Assembly: GCA_014360945.1 (NCBI GenBank)
Contig: JACIWM010000004.1
Coordinates: 1-34,303, forward strand
Reading direction: 5' to 3'
Length of the DNA stretch: 34,303 bases
Source of the DNA: Candidatus Bipolaricaulota bacterium
Lineage (GTDB): Bacteria; Bipolaricaulota; Bipolaricaulia; Bipolaricaulales; Bipolaricaulaceae
The notes beneath the pieces are model-generated. The model made no database searches, was not told where the DNA came from, and was given only the letters and a program-made list of their open reading frames with translations. The first letter of the stretch is position 1. Each line of letters starts with the position of its first letter. The position numbers and the translations under genes were made by a program. Below, piece by piece: positions 25,613-34,303 of the stretch.

Positions 25613-27717
25613 ATGCCCTCCTTTTCCGCGCCCAGCGCGGGAAGATAGAACTTTTCCAAGTACTCCCGAAGCATCCGGCGGGTGCAGAATCGCGGGGCCA
25701 CCGTTCTTATCGCGGCCTTCATGATGCGCACGAATCCGTGGGGGATTCCGTCGGGGCCGCGTTCGTAGTAAAGGGGCACGATTTTCTCCTCCAAAAGCCG
25801 GTAAAGGGCCTCCGCGTCCTGGGGGTTGCGCTCGCCGTGATGCTCCTCTCCGCCGAAGGCCCAGCCGTTTTCGCCCGTGTATCCCTCCGGCCACCAGCCG
25901 TCCAAAACCGAGAGATTGGGGACCCCGTTGACGCTGGCTTTCATTCCGCTTGTGCCGCTGGCTTCAAGGGGCGGAAGGGGAGTGTTCACCCACACATCCA
26001 CCCCGGCCACGAGGAACCGGGCCAGGTGTTGGTCGTACTCCTCCACGAATGCGATGCGGCCGGCGAAGGCCGGGTCACCCGCAAGCTGAAAAACTTTTTG
26101 GATCAGGCGTTTTCCCTCGATGTCCGCGGGATGGGCCTTGCCGGCAAAAATTATCTGGATCGGCCGCAACGGGTCGTTCACCAGCCGCTTCAGGCGCTCG
26201 GGGTCGGAGAGAATAAGGTCCGGCCGTTTATAGGCGGTGAAGCGCCGGGCAAAGCCGAGGGTGAGAACGTGGGGATCGAGTAAAGATCCGAAGGCCAGGA
26301 CGTTTTTGGCAAACGCTCCTTCCCGCCAGCGTTTTCTCGCGCGGGCCACAAGCTCGGCGATCAAAGCTTCTTTCCGCTCTTGATGCACGGCCCAAAGCTC
26401 CTCGTCCGGGATCTCCTCTACCCTTTGCCAGATCTCCGGATTTTCCGGATTTTTTCGCCATGCCGGTCCCAAGTATTTGTCCAAAAGGCGCTGGACCCGA
26501 AGGGGCTCGATCCACGTGAAAAGGTGGATGCCGTTGGTGATGGCCTCTATTTTCACGTTCTCGTCGTTGAATTTAATGCCCTGCCAAATGCGCCGGGCCA
26601 CTTCCCCATGGCGTTTGCTTACGGCGTTCACGTGCTGGGAAAGGCGCAGGGCAAACACGGTCATGTTGAACCCGGCTCCAGGATCTGTGGGATTGGTTCC
26701 AAGCTCCAGGATGGCCTCCCGGGGAAGGCCGTGTTCTTGGCAATACGGCCCAAGATAGCGGTCAAGAAGGGCGAAGGGAAAGACGTCGGTGGCCACGGGA
26801 AGGGGGGTGTGGGTAGTGAAGACCGTGGTTTTGCGGGCGCGCTCCAGGGCCTCTTCAAAAGAAAGGCCTTGGCCCATGAATTGGCGGAGGCGCTCAAGGA
26901 GGGCGAATGCCGGATGCCCTTCGTTCAGGTGGAGCACGGCCGGACGGATGCCGAGCATTTCCAACGCCCGCATTCCGCCCACGCCCAGCACCCATTCCTG
27001 ACGGAGGCGCTGTTCTAAATCCGTGGTGTAAAGCTGCTGGGAGATGGCCCGATCCCACGGGGTGTTTCCCTCCACGTCGGTGGTGAGAAGGAAGAGAGGA
27101 ACGCGTCCGATCTTGGCCACATAGACTTGGGCGCGCACGGAAGGGGTGAAGGCAGGGATTTCGAAAACCAGGGGAGAGCCCTCCGGGGTTTTCGCGAGTT
27201 GCAGAGGATGATCGCGGTGATCCAGGGTGCGGTGGAGGTCCTCCGGCCAGCCATCCTCGCGCAGCCGCTGGGTTGTGTACCCCTGGGAATAGATGAGGCC
27301 CACTCCCACCATGGGAAGGGCTATGTCGCTTGCCTCCTTGAGGGTGTCTCCGGCGAGGATCCCAAGTCCGCCCGCGTAAATAGGCAAGGAGACGTGCACC
27401 CCAAACTCCGCGCAGAAATAGGCCACAGGACCGGGAAGCTCTAAGGGGGGACGGGCAAGGTACTCCTGGAATTCAGCCATCACCTGGTCGTAGAGGGCCA
27501 AAAATTCCGGATCATGAGCGACCTCTTGGAACCTTTCTGGTCGGATGATCTGGAGCATGAGGACGGGGTTATGGGTGGTCTCCCGCCAAGCTTGGTAATC
27601 CAGGGCTCGGAAAAGGCGGCGGGCTTGGGGGTGCCAAGTCCACCAAAGATTCTGGGCTAGTTCCCAAAGGCCGCGGATTCTTTCGGGGATTGCCTCACGA
27701 ACATGCTCATCTAGCAT
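25609..27717 (-). CDS. glgP: Alpha-glucan (glycogen/maltodextrin) phosphorylase, GT35
   Basis: ENLWWTWHPQARRLF-type N-terminus (AQNLWWTWHPQARRLFRALD); AEFGVHVSLPIYAGGLGILAGDTLKEASD; EASGTSGMKASVNGVPNLSVLDGWWPEGY. Start set at ATG 27717. Confidence 0.93.
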   Translation of the reverse strand: MLDEHVREAIPERIRGLWELAQNLWWTWHPQARRLFRALDYQAWRETTHNPVLMLQIIRPERFQEVAHDPEFLALYDQVMAEFQEYLARPPLELPGPVAYFCAEFGVHVSLPIYAGGLGILAGDTLKEASDIALPMVGVGLIYSQGYTTQRLREDGWPEDLHRTLDHRDHPLQLAKTPEGSPLVFEIPAFTPSVRAQVYVAKIGRVPLFLLTTDVEGNTPWDRAISQQLYTTDLEQRLRQEWVLGVGGMRALEMLGIRPAVLHLNEGHPAFALLERLRQFMGQGLSFEEALERARKTTVFTTHTPLPVATDVFPFALLDRYLGPYCQEHGLPREAILELGTNPTDPGAGFNMTVFALRLSQHVNAVSKRHGEVARRIWQGIKFNDENVKIEAITNGIHLFTWIEPLRVQRLLDKYLGPAWRKNPENPEIWQRVEEIPDEELWAVHQERKEALIAELVARARKRWREGAFAKNVLAFGSLLDPHVLTLGFARRFTAYKRPDLILSDPERLKRLVNDPLRPIQIIFAGKAHPADIEGKRLIQKVFQLAGDPAFAGRIAFVEEYDQHLARFLVAGVDVWVNTPLPPLEASGTSGMKASVNGVPNLSVLDGWWPEGYTGENGWAFGGEEHHGERNPQDAEALYRLLEEKIVPLYYERGPDGIPHGFVRIMKAAIRTVAPRFCTRRMLREYLEKFYLPALGAEKEGI

Positions 27718-27776
27718 GGCGAGATGGTAGGTTTCTGGCCCAGCTTTTACAAGTGGGCGGGTAAAATGTTGCGGGA

Positions 27777-29693
27777 ATGCGGGAGCCAAAAGATTTGGGC
27801 GGTCGGCCCTCCTTGCTCACCGACGAGGACCTTTGGCTCTTCAACGAAGGCAATCATTCCGGGCTTTACGAAGTCCTTGGGGCGCACCCTATCCATTGGC
27901 GGGGGAAGAGCGGGGTTTACTTTGCCGTGTGGGCCCCGAATGCCGAGGCCGTGTCGGTGGTCGGCGATTTCAACGGCTGGCAGCCCGGGAAAAATCCCCT
28001 TCATCCGCGGGGCTCCTCGGGAATTTGGGAGGGATTCGTGCCGGATATCGGGCCGGGAGCCCTTTACAAATACCACATCGTTTCCCGCTACGGTTGGCAG
28101 GGGATGAAGGCCGATCCCTGTGCGTTTTATGGGGAACTCCCGCCCAAAACGGCCTCGGTGGTGTGGGACCTTTCCTATGCTTGGGGTGACGGGAAATGGA
28201 TGGCCCAAAGAAGACAGAGGAACGGGCGGGATGCGCCCATCGCCATCTATGAAGTGCATCTTGGTTCCTGGCGCCGCGGGAAGGGCGGAAGATTTCTCTC
28301 ATACCGGGAGCTTGCGGAGATCCTTCCTGCGTACGCGAAAGAAATGGGGTTCACCCACGTGGAGTTCCTTCCCGTGATGGAGCATCCGTTCTACGGGTCC
28401 TGGGGGTACCAGATCACCGGCTATTTTTCGCCCACCGCCCGCTACGGAGCTCCTCAAGACTTGATGTACCTCATCGACGCCCTGCACCGGGCAGGGATTG
28501 GGGTGATCCTCGACTGGGTTCCTTCTCATTTTGCCACCGATCCGCATGGACTGGGATTTTTCGATGGCACCCATCTTTATGAACACGCTGATCCTCGACA
28601 GGGCGTTCATCCCGACTGGGGAAGTTTCCTTTTCAACTACGGCCGGCATGAGGTTCGAAGTTTTCTCCTCTCCAGCGCCTGTTTTTGGTTGGATAAATAC
28701 CACGCCGATGGCCTTCGGGTGGATGCCGTGGCCTCCATGCTTTATTTGGACTTCTCCCGGCCGGAGGGGGCCTGGGTTCCCAACCCTTATGGCGGCCGGG
28801 AAAACCTCGATGCCATCCATTTTCTGCGCCGGTTCAATGAGGAGGTTTATCGACGTTTTCCCGATGTCCAGACCTATGCCGAGGAGTCCACGGCTTGGCC
28901 CGGGGTTTCCCATCCCACCTACGCTGGAGGGCTTGGGTTTGGGTTCAAGTGGGACATGGGCTGGATGCACGATACCCTGGAGTACTTCCGGCTTGACCCG
29001 ATCTACCGCAAATACCACCATGGAAAACTCACGTTCCGCGGGCTTTACGCGTGGTCCGAGAATTTCGTTCTCCCCCTTTCCCATGACGAGGTGGTGCATG
29101 GGAAGGGCTCCCTTTTGGGTAAGATGCCGGGCGATTCCTGGCAGAAATTGGCAAACCTTCGGCTCCTTTTGGGCTACATGTACGCCGTTCCCGGAAAGAA
29201 GCTCCTTTTCATGGGCGGGGAATTCGCTCAAGAGCGGGAGTGGGATCACGAGGGAGAACTCGATTGGTGGCTCCTTTCCCGGCCGGAGCATCAGGGGATT
29301 CAGCTTTGGGTGCGCGATCTAAACAAGTTATACCGAGAGGAGCCAGCTTTGCATGAGCTTGATTGCGAGCCCGCGGGGTTCCAATGGGTGATCGCTGATG
29401 ACGCGGATTCCGGGGTACTCGCTTTCCTGCGGAAGGGGCGGGATCCCAGACGCTGTGTCCTTATCGTGTCCCATTTCACGCCGGTGGTGCGAGAAGGTTA
29501 TCGGGTGGGCGTGCCCTTCTCAGGTTTTTGGCGGGAGCTTTTGAATAGCGACGCCAAAGAATACGGCGGAAGCGGAGTGGGAAATTTGGGCGGCGTGTAC
29601 GCGGAAGATCTTCCTTCCCATGGCCAGCCCTATTCCTTGCGTCTCACCCTTCCACCTTTGGGGATCCTGTTTCTGCGTCCTACGGGTGGCTAG
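27777..29693 (+). CDS. glgB: 1,4-alpha-glucan branching enzyme, GH13
   Basis: [129 protein letters not shown]. Confidence 0.96.
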   Translation: MREPKDLGGRPSLLTDEDLWLFNEGNHSGLYEVLGAHPIHWRGKSGVYFAVWAPNAEAVSVVGDFNGWQPGKNPLHPRGSSGIWEGFVPDIGPGALYKYHIVSRYGWQGMKADPCAFYGELPPKTASVVWDLSYAWGDGKWMAQRRQRNGRDAPIAIYEVHLGSWRRGKGGRFLSYRELAEILPAYAKEMGFTHVEFLPVMEHPFYGSWGYQITGYFSPTARYGAPQDLMYLIDALHRAGIGVILDWVPSHFATDPHGLGFFDGTHLYEHADPRQGVHPDWGSFLFNYGRHEVRSFLLSSACFWLDKYHADGLRVDAVASMLYLDFSRPEGAWVPNPYGGRENLDAIHFLRRFNEEVYRRFPDVQTYAEESTAWPGVSHPTYAGGLGFGFKWDMGWMHDTLEYFRLDPIYRKYHHGKLTFRGLYAWSENFVLPLSHDEVVHGKGSLLGKMPGDSWQKLANLRLLLGYMYAVPGKKLLFMGGEFAQEREWDHEGELDWWLLSRPEHQGIQLWVRDLNKLYREEPALHELDCEPAGFQWVIADDADSGVLAFLRKGRDPRRCVLIVSHFTPVVREGYRVGVPFSGFWRELLNSDAKEYGGSGVGNLGGVYAEDLPSHGQPYSLRLTLPPLGILFLRPTGG

Positions 29694-29698
29694 GAGGG

Positions 29699-29727
29699 CC
29701 TTTCCGCATTACCATCGGCGGGAAAGG
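29699..29727 (+). repeat. Inverted repeat upstream of efp that could pair with its Shine-Dalgarno region
   Basis: CCTTTCC-(15 nt)-GGAAAGG, perfect 7-bp arms; right arm overlaps AAAGGAGA upstream of GTG 29736. Confidence 0.45.
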
Positions 29728-29735
29728 AGAGCGGG

Positions 29736-30305
29736 GTGGCCCTGGCCAGCGAGCTTCGTCCCGGCGCAACGGTGCGTATGGAGGGCGATCTCTTCCGGGT
29801 TCTGGAGGCCGTGCGCCACACGGGAAGCGCCCAGCAAAAAGGCCTGGTGTATCTAAAAATGCGGAACCTGCGCACCGGGGTGTTGGTGGAACGCCGGCTC
29901 CGGCCAGAGGAGGAGGTCCAGGAAGTGGACCTGGAACGCCGGACCATGGAGTACCTCTACACCGACGGCGAGGCCTTCTACTTCATGGACCTCGAGACCT
30001 ACGACCAGGTGGCAATCCCCGCGGCGATGATCGGGGAGCTCGAGGTCTTCCTCCAGCCCAACCAGCGCGTTCCCGTGGAGTTCTACCAGGGGAACCCGGT
30101 GTCCGTGGTCTTTCCGGAGACGGTGGATCTGCGGGTGGTGAGCACGGCCCCGGCCATCCGCGACAAAGAAAGCCACGTGTACAAGCCCGCCATTTTGGAA
30201 AACGGGCTTGAAGTCCTGGTGCCCCAATTCATCGGCGAGGGCGACATAGTCCGGATAAACGTGTACACCCGGGAGTACCTGGACCGCGTGGAAAAGCGGG
30301 GCTAG
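29736..30305 (+). CDS. efp: Translation elongation factor P
   Basis: ASELRPGATVRMEGDLFRVLEAVRHTGSAQQKGLVYLKMRNLRTG; MEYLYTDGEAFYFMDLETYDQ; C-terminal FIGEGDIVRINVYTREYLDRV; GTG start after AAAGGAGA. Confidence 0.93.
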   Translation: MALASELRPGATVRMEGDLFRVLEAVRHTGSAQQKGLVYLKMRNLRTGVLVERRLRPEEEVQEVDLERRTMEYLYTDGEAFYFMDLETYDQVAIPAAMIGELEVFLQPNQRVPVEFYQGNPVSVVFPETVDLRVVSTAPAIRDKESHVYKPAILENGLEVLVPQFIGEGDIVRINVYTREYLDRVEKRG

Positions 30306-30306
30306 G

Positions 30307-30996
30307 CTACAAATTTATCTGGACCTCCGCCGTCTCCCGTGCTTTCTTAAGCCAATCCTGCCAGGCCTTTTCCTGCTTTTCCGTGAAAACTAAAGTGGCG
30401 ACCTTGTCCCATACTTCGGCAAGCGGAGGAATGTTCCCTTCGGCGTCGGCGAATTGGCCGGAATTTTTCTCGTAATAATCGGCGACTTCCTCCTCGCTCA
30501 CCGTGACATCAGTCGTGACCGCGGCCTTCAAGGCCTCGATTAACGCCTGCTCCTCAGCCTGCGGCCGCAACTCCTCCCGAAACTCCTCCAGGCTAAGACC
30601 CTCGTTTGCCAACTCGGCAGCGAGTTCCTCGTCCGTAAGCCCGTAATAAGTTTTGATGTGTTCAAGTATCTGGCCGATAAGCTCTTCCACACGTGCGGCA
30701 TCCGGGGTTAGGCCTCGCACTCGGGCTTCCTGGATTTGAATCTTCCGAAGGATGAGGTCCTCAAGCACATCGCGCTGGTAGCGGGTTAGGAAGGCCTTCC
30801 CTTCGGGGGTGGTGAGGAGGGATTGGGCAAAGCGCGGATATTGGGAGTAGACGGTGAACAAGATCTGGTTCAGGCGGGAGGCGCTTTCCAATTCCTCTCC
30901 GGTAATGGGCTCGCCGTTCACGATGGCCACAGGAGCTTGGGCCAGGCCAACAAAAGCGAGCCCGACAAGGGCTATGAACGCCAAAAACTTTTTCAC
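30307..30996 (-). CDS. Secreted SurA-N-like chaperone domain protein (no evident PPIase domain)
   Basis: Signal peptide [69 protein letters not shown] start overlaps the TGA of the AAA ATPase gene. Confidence 0.8.
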   Translation of the reverse strand: MKKFLAFIALVGLAFVGLAQAPVAIVNGEPITGEELESASRLNQILFTVYSQYPRFAQSLLTTPEGKAFLTRYQRDVLEDLILRKIQIQEARVRGLTPDAARVEELIGQILEHIKTYYGLTDEELAAELANEGLSLEEFREELRPQAEEQALIEALKAAVTTDVTVSEEEVADYYEKNSGQFADAEGNIPPLAEVWDKVATLVFTEKQEKAWQDWLKKARETAEVQINL

Positions 30997-33299
30997 TTTT
31001 CCTCCTTGGTTTCCTCTTCCACCAAGAAACCGGCCAGGCGCCGCACGGCCCGGCGCAGATTCTTTCCGAGTTTGTCGTACCTCGCTCTCTCTTCTGGAGA
31101 TACGGAGGGCGGGGTCTTCTCCAACGCCTCCAGGAAATGCCGCATGTGTACGGACTCGGCCTTCGGATCTTCTCTAAGTGCGATCCTTCCAGCCTTCCGG
31201 CACACCTCGGCGATGTCCGCTCCTGAATACCCTTCCGTGCGGCGGGCAAGCTCTTCCAAATCCACATCGGGCGCGAGAGCCATATCTTTCGTGTGCACTT
31301 TGAAAATTGCCAACCGCGCTTTCTCGTCGGGAAGGGGAACGTAGATGAGCTCGTCGAACCTTCCCGGGCGGAGGAGGGCGGGATCGATGATGTCCGGCCG
31401 GTTGGTGGCGCCGATCACCACCACACCCTTCAACTCCTCCAGGCCATCGAGCTCGGCGAGCATCTGGTTCACGATTCTTTCGGTGACGTGGGGCTCGCCG
31501 ATGGCTGTACCTCGCCGCGGCGCCAGCGCATCAAGCTCATCGAGGAAGATCACGGCCGGCGCCACTTGCCGGGCCCGCCGGAAAACCTCGGCGATCCGCT
31601 GCTCGCTTTCCCCGTACCACTTGGAAAGAAGATCCGAACCTTTGGCGGCGATGAAGTTCGCTTGGGACTCGTTGGCCACGGCCTTGGCCAGCATGGTCTT
31701 TCCTGTGCCCGGTGGGCCGAAAAGGAGGATCCCCTTGGGCGCGCGGACTCCAAGCCTTCGAAAGGCCTCGGGATTCACGAGCGGAAGTTCCACGGCCTCC
31801 CGAAGAAGCTGTTTCACCTCCTCAAGCCCGCCGATGTCTTCCCAGGTCACGGTGGGGACCTCGATCATGATCTCCCGCATGGCCGAGGGCCGTACTTCCT
31901 TCAGGGCCGCTTCGAAATCCTCTTTTCGCACCACGAGCTCGTCCAGGACTTCTTTAGGGATCTCTTTGTCATCGAGGTTTATCTTGGGCAGGACCCGGCG
32001 CAGGGCGTGCATGGCCGCCTCCCGGGCCAACGCGGCCAGATCGCTTCCCACAAAGCCGTGGGTAACTGTGGCCAGCTCATCCAGGTTCACATCCGGAGCA
32101 AGGGGCATCCCGCGGGTGTGGATCATGAGAATTTCTTTTCTGCCCTCGCGGTCGGGGACGCGCACTTCAATCTCCCGGTCGAAGCGGCCGGGCCGGCGCA
32201 GGGCCGGATCAATGGCCTCGATGCGGTTTGTGGCCCCGATCACGATCACGTTCCGCCGCTCTTTTAGCCCATCCATGAGGGTGAGAAGCTGAGCCACCAC
32301 CCGCCGCTCCACCTCGCCCGTGACTTCGCTGCGTCTAGGCGCGATGGAATCAAGCTCGTCGATGAAGATGATAGAAGGCGCGTTCTTTTGAGCCTCTTCA
32401 AAGATCTCCCGGAGCCTTTGTTCGCTTTCTCCGTAGTAGCGGGACATGATCTCCGGGCCGGAGATGGCGATGAAATGGGCGTCCGTCTCGTGGGCCACGG
32501 CTTTGGCGAGGAGGGTCTTTCCCGTTCCGGGCGGGCCGTAGAGGAGTACTCCCCGCGGCGGCTCAATCCCCAGCCGCGCGAAAAGCTCCGGTTTCTTTAG
32601 GGGAAGCTCCACCATCTCCCGAATCTTCTGGATCACGTCCCGAAGTCCCCCGATGTCCTCGTAAGTGACCTCGGGAACCTCCCGGCCCCGTTCGGCCACC
32701 TCCACATACTCCGGAAGGAGCTCGATCTGGGTCTCCGGGGTGATGCGCACGATCCCACCGGGCTGGGTGCTCACGACTTTGAGAAGGAGCTCTCCGAACC
32801 CGAAGGACATGGGGGCCATCATCTCGAAGAAATCCCGGAAGATCCGCTCGGTGAGGAGCTCCCCGCCGAAGGGTGAGCGTTCGGCCCTCCCGGCCGTGGA
32901 CACGACATCACCGGTCCTCACCACCCGGCCCACCAATACTGCCCGGAGGCTTTCCGGAGGAAGAATGAGGCGCAGGCCTTTTCGAGCCGGGGCAAGGGTC
33001 ACATGATTGGCCGGCTTCCACTTGGCCTTCCGCACCGTGACCGTGTCGCCCACACTAACTCCGGCATTGGTGCGGATGAGGCCATCGATGCGGATGATGT
33101 CCAGTCCCGCATCGGCCTGATAGGCCAAGGCGGCCACGGCCCCAGTAAGCCGTTGCCCCTCGATCTCCACAGGCTCTCCGGGAGAAACCCCGATCTGCTC
33201 AAGATACTGTCCGGCGATGCGGGCAATACCGCGGCCCACGTCCTGTTGCAGAGCCTCAGCCACCTTGAGCTTCACTTCCGGAATTTGCTCCTTGGCCAT
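30993..33299 (-). CDS. CDC48/VAT-type double-AAA+ ATPase
   Basis: N-domain [53 protein letters not shown]1 [17 protein letters not shown] and [16 protein letters not shown]2 [17 protein letters not shown] and [27 protein letters not shown] and [16 protein letters not shown]. Confidence 0.95.
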   Translation of the reverse strand: MAKEQIPEVKLKVAEALQQDVGRGIARIAGQYLEQIGVSPGEPVEIEGQRLTGAVAALAYQADAGLDIIRIDGLIRTNAGVSVGDTVTVRKAKWKPANHVTLAPARKGLRLILPPESLRAVLVGRVVRTGDVVSTAGRAERSPFGGELLTERIFRDFFEMMAPMSFGFGELLLKVVSTQPGGIVRITPETQIELLPEYVEVAERGREVPEVTYEDIGGLRDVIQKIREMVELPLKKPELFARLGIEPPRGVLLYGPPGTGKTLLAKAVAHETDAHFIAISGPEIMSRYYGESEQRLREIFEEAQKNAPSIIFIDELDSIAPRRSEVTGEVERRVVAQLLTLMDGLKERRNVIVIGATNRIEAIDPALRRPGRFDREIEVRVPDREGRKEILMIHTRGMPLAPDVNLDELATVTHGFVGSDLAALAREAAMHALRRVLPKINLDDKEIPKEVLDELVVRKEDFEAALKEVRPSAMREIMIEVPTVTWEDIGGLEEVKQLLREAVELPLVNPEAFRRLGVRAPKGILLFGPPGTGKTMLAKAVANESQANFIAAKGSDLLSKWYGESEQRIAEVFRRARQVAPAVIFLDELDALAPRRGTAIGEPHVTERIVNQMLAELDGLEELKGVVVIGATNRPDIIDPALLRPGRFDELIYVPLPDEKARLAIFKVHTKDMALAPDVDLEELARRTEGYSGADIAEVCRKAGRIALREDPKAESVHMRHFLEALEKTPPSVSPEERARYDKLGKNLRRAVRRLAGFLVEEETKEEK

Positions 33300-33349
33300 C
33301 CTTCCTCCTCGTCACCATGATACCCGCTTTCCCAGTTTTTTCTGGGCTC

Positions 33350-34303
33350 TCAACCTTTGACTACACCGATGGGCCGGACCCGCACCACCATGCGGGAGAT
33401 CCCCGCACCATGGCAGGCCTCCACCACCTCCGTCACGTCCTTGTAGGCCTCGGGCATTTCCTCCACGAGGGTTTTCTCGCTTGCAGCCCGCACAAGGATC
33501 CCCTTTTCCCGAAGTTCTTCAGCCACTTCCCTTCCGGACTTGCTGCGCAGGGCCGCGGCCCGGCTCATGAGCCTTCCTGCCCCATGACAGGTGGAGCCAA
33601 AGGTCTCCTTCATGGCCCGCTCTGTTCCTACGAGGATGTAGGAGAGGGTGCCCATATCGCCGGGAACGAGGACGGGCTGGCCGATCTCCCGATAGTCCTT
33701 GGGCACCGCCGGATGCCCAGGCGGGAAGGCCCGCGTGGCCCCTTTGCGATGAACACAAACGGCGATCTTTTTCCCGTCCACCTCGTGCTCCTCGATCTTG
33801 GCGATGTTGTGGGCCACGTCATAGATTACGAAGAGCCCGAGGTCCTTGGCGCTCTTTTTGAACACCCGCTCGAAGGCCTCGCGCACCCAGTGGGTGATCA
33901 TCTGCCGGTTAGCCCAAGCGAAGTTGGCGGCGCAGGCCATGGCCGCGAAATATCTCTTCCCCTCCGGAGATTCCACGGGTGCACACACAAGCTGTCGGTC
34001 GGGAAGGCTTATTCCGTATTTGCGCACGGCGTTTTGCATGACCTGGAGGTAGTCGTCGCACACCTGATGGCCGAAACCGCGGGAGCCGGTGTGGACCATG
34101 ACCGTGACCTGGCCTTTTTGGGTGACCCCCAGTTTTGCGGCCACGGCGGGCTCGTAGATCTCCTCCACCACCTGGATCTCCAGGAAATGGTTTCCCGCGC
34201 CGAGGCTTCCCAATTGGGGCCGGCCCCGCTCCACGGCCCGGCTGGAGACCGCCGCGGGATCCGCGCCCGGAAGGGCCCCGCCCTCCTCGCAGTGCTCGAG
34301 ATC
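33350..34303 (-). CDS. rtcB: RNA-splicing ligase RtcB (N-terminus outside the window)
   Basis: QLGSLGAGNHFLEIQ; HTGSRGFGHQVCDDYLQVM; VHRKGATRAFPPGHPAVPKDY; GSTCHGAGRLMSR; ACHGAGISRMVVRVRPIGVVKG. Frame stays open through the window edge. Confidence 0.94.
   Translation of the reverse strand, partial: DLEHCEEGGALPGADPAAVSSRAVERGRPQLGSLGAGNHFLEIQVVEEIYEPAVAAKLGVTQKGQVTVMVHTGSRGFGHQVCDDYLQVMQNAVRKYGISLPDRQLVCAPVESPEGKRYFAAMACAANFAWANRQMITHWVREAFERVFKKSAKDLGLFVIYDVAHNIAKIEEHEVDGKKIAVCVHRKGATRAFPPGHPAVPKDYREIGQPVLVPGDMGTLSYILVGTERAMKETFGSTCHGAGRLMSRAAALRSKSGREVAEELREKGILVRAASEKTLVEEMPEAYKDVTEVVEACHGAGISRMVVRVRPIGVVKG

Noticed and set aside
28299-29291. 330-aa minus-strand ORF inside glgB
   Set aside because: Shadow ORF; glgB is unambiguous
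31293-32267. 324-aa plus-strand ORF antisense to the CDC48-type ATPase
   Set aside because: Shadow ORF without domain signatures
33331-33346. CCCAG-TTTTTT-CTGGG hairpin between rtcB and the CDC48-type gene as a terminator
   Set aside because: Only a 5-bp stem and no T-tract after it on the minus strand
1-34303. CRISPR arrays, tRNA/rRNA genes, insertion sequences, prophage
   Set aside because: No regularly spaced repeats, no tRNA/rRNA-like stretches in the short intergenic gaps, no transposase/integrase/phage ORFs

Overview
The window is a compact, GC-rich bacterial chromosome segment, about 95% coding, with many overlapping start/stop codons. I found no rRNA, tRNA, CRISPR array or transposase. 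In order it carries: (1) a tandem pair of diacylglycerol-kinase-like genes (+). (2) A seven-gene minus-strand operon: a LIV-type ABC transporter (substrate-binding protein, livH/M/G/F) fused by overlapping reading frames to a two-subunit FAD/Fe-S amine or imino-acid dehydrogenase. (3) A divergent plus-strand block: an EamA transporter, a glycyl radical enzyme resembling trans-4-hydroxy-L-proline dehydratase, its radical SAM activase, a DUF218 protein, and hypC-hypD-hypE hydrogenase maturation genes. (4) A 1267-aa multi-GAF/PAS GGDEF protein with a textbook leaderless promoter. (5) An MBL-fold hydrolase, an MFS transporter, a PKD-type lipoprotein and an archaeal-style AbrB-PhoU protein. (6) glgP with a coupled secreted WD40-like protein, divergent from glgB. 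(7) efp, a SurA-N-like secreted protein coupled to an archaeal-type CDC48/VAT double-AAA ATPase, and a partial rtcB. The best candidate for an undescribed system is the divergent locus at about 1.8-14 kb, which I read as a possible anaerobic (hydroxy)proline utilisation island. Secondary themes are leaderless promoters, dyads placed inside -35/-10 spacers, and several archaeal-like proteins.
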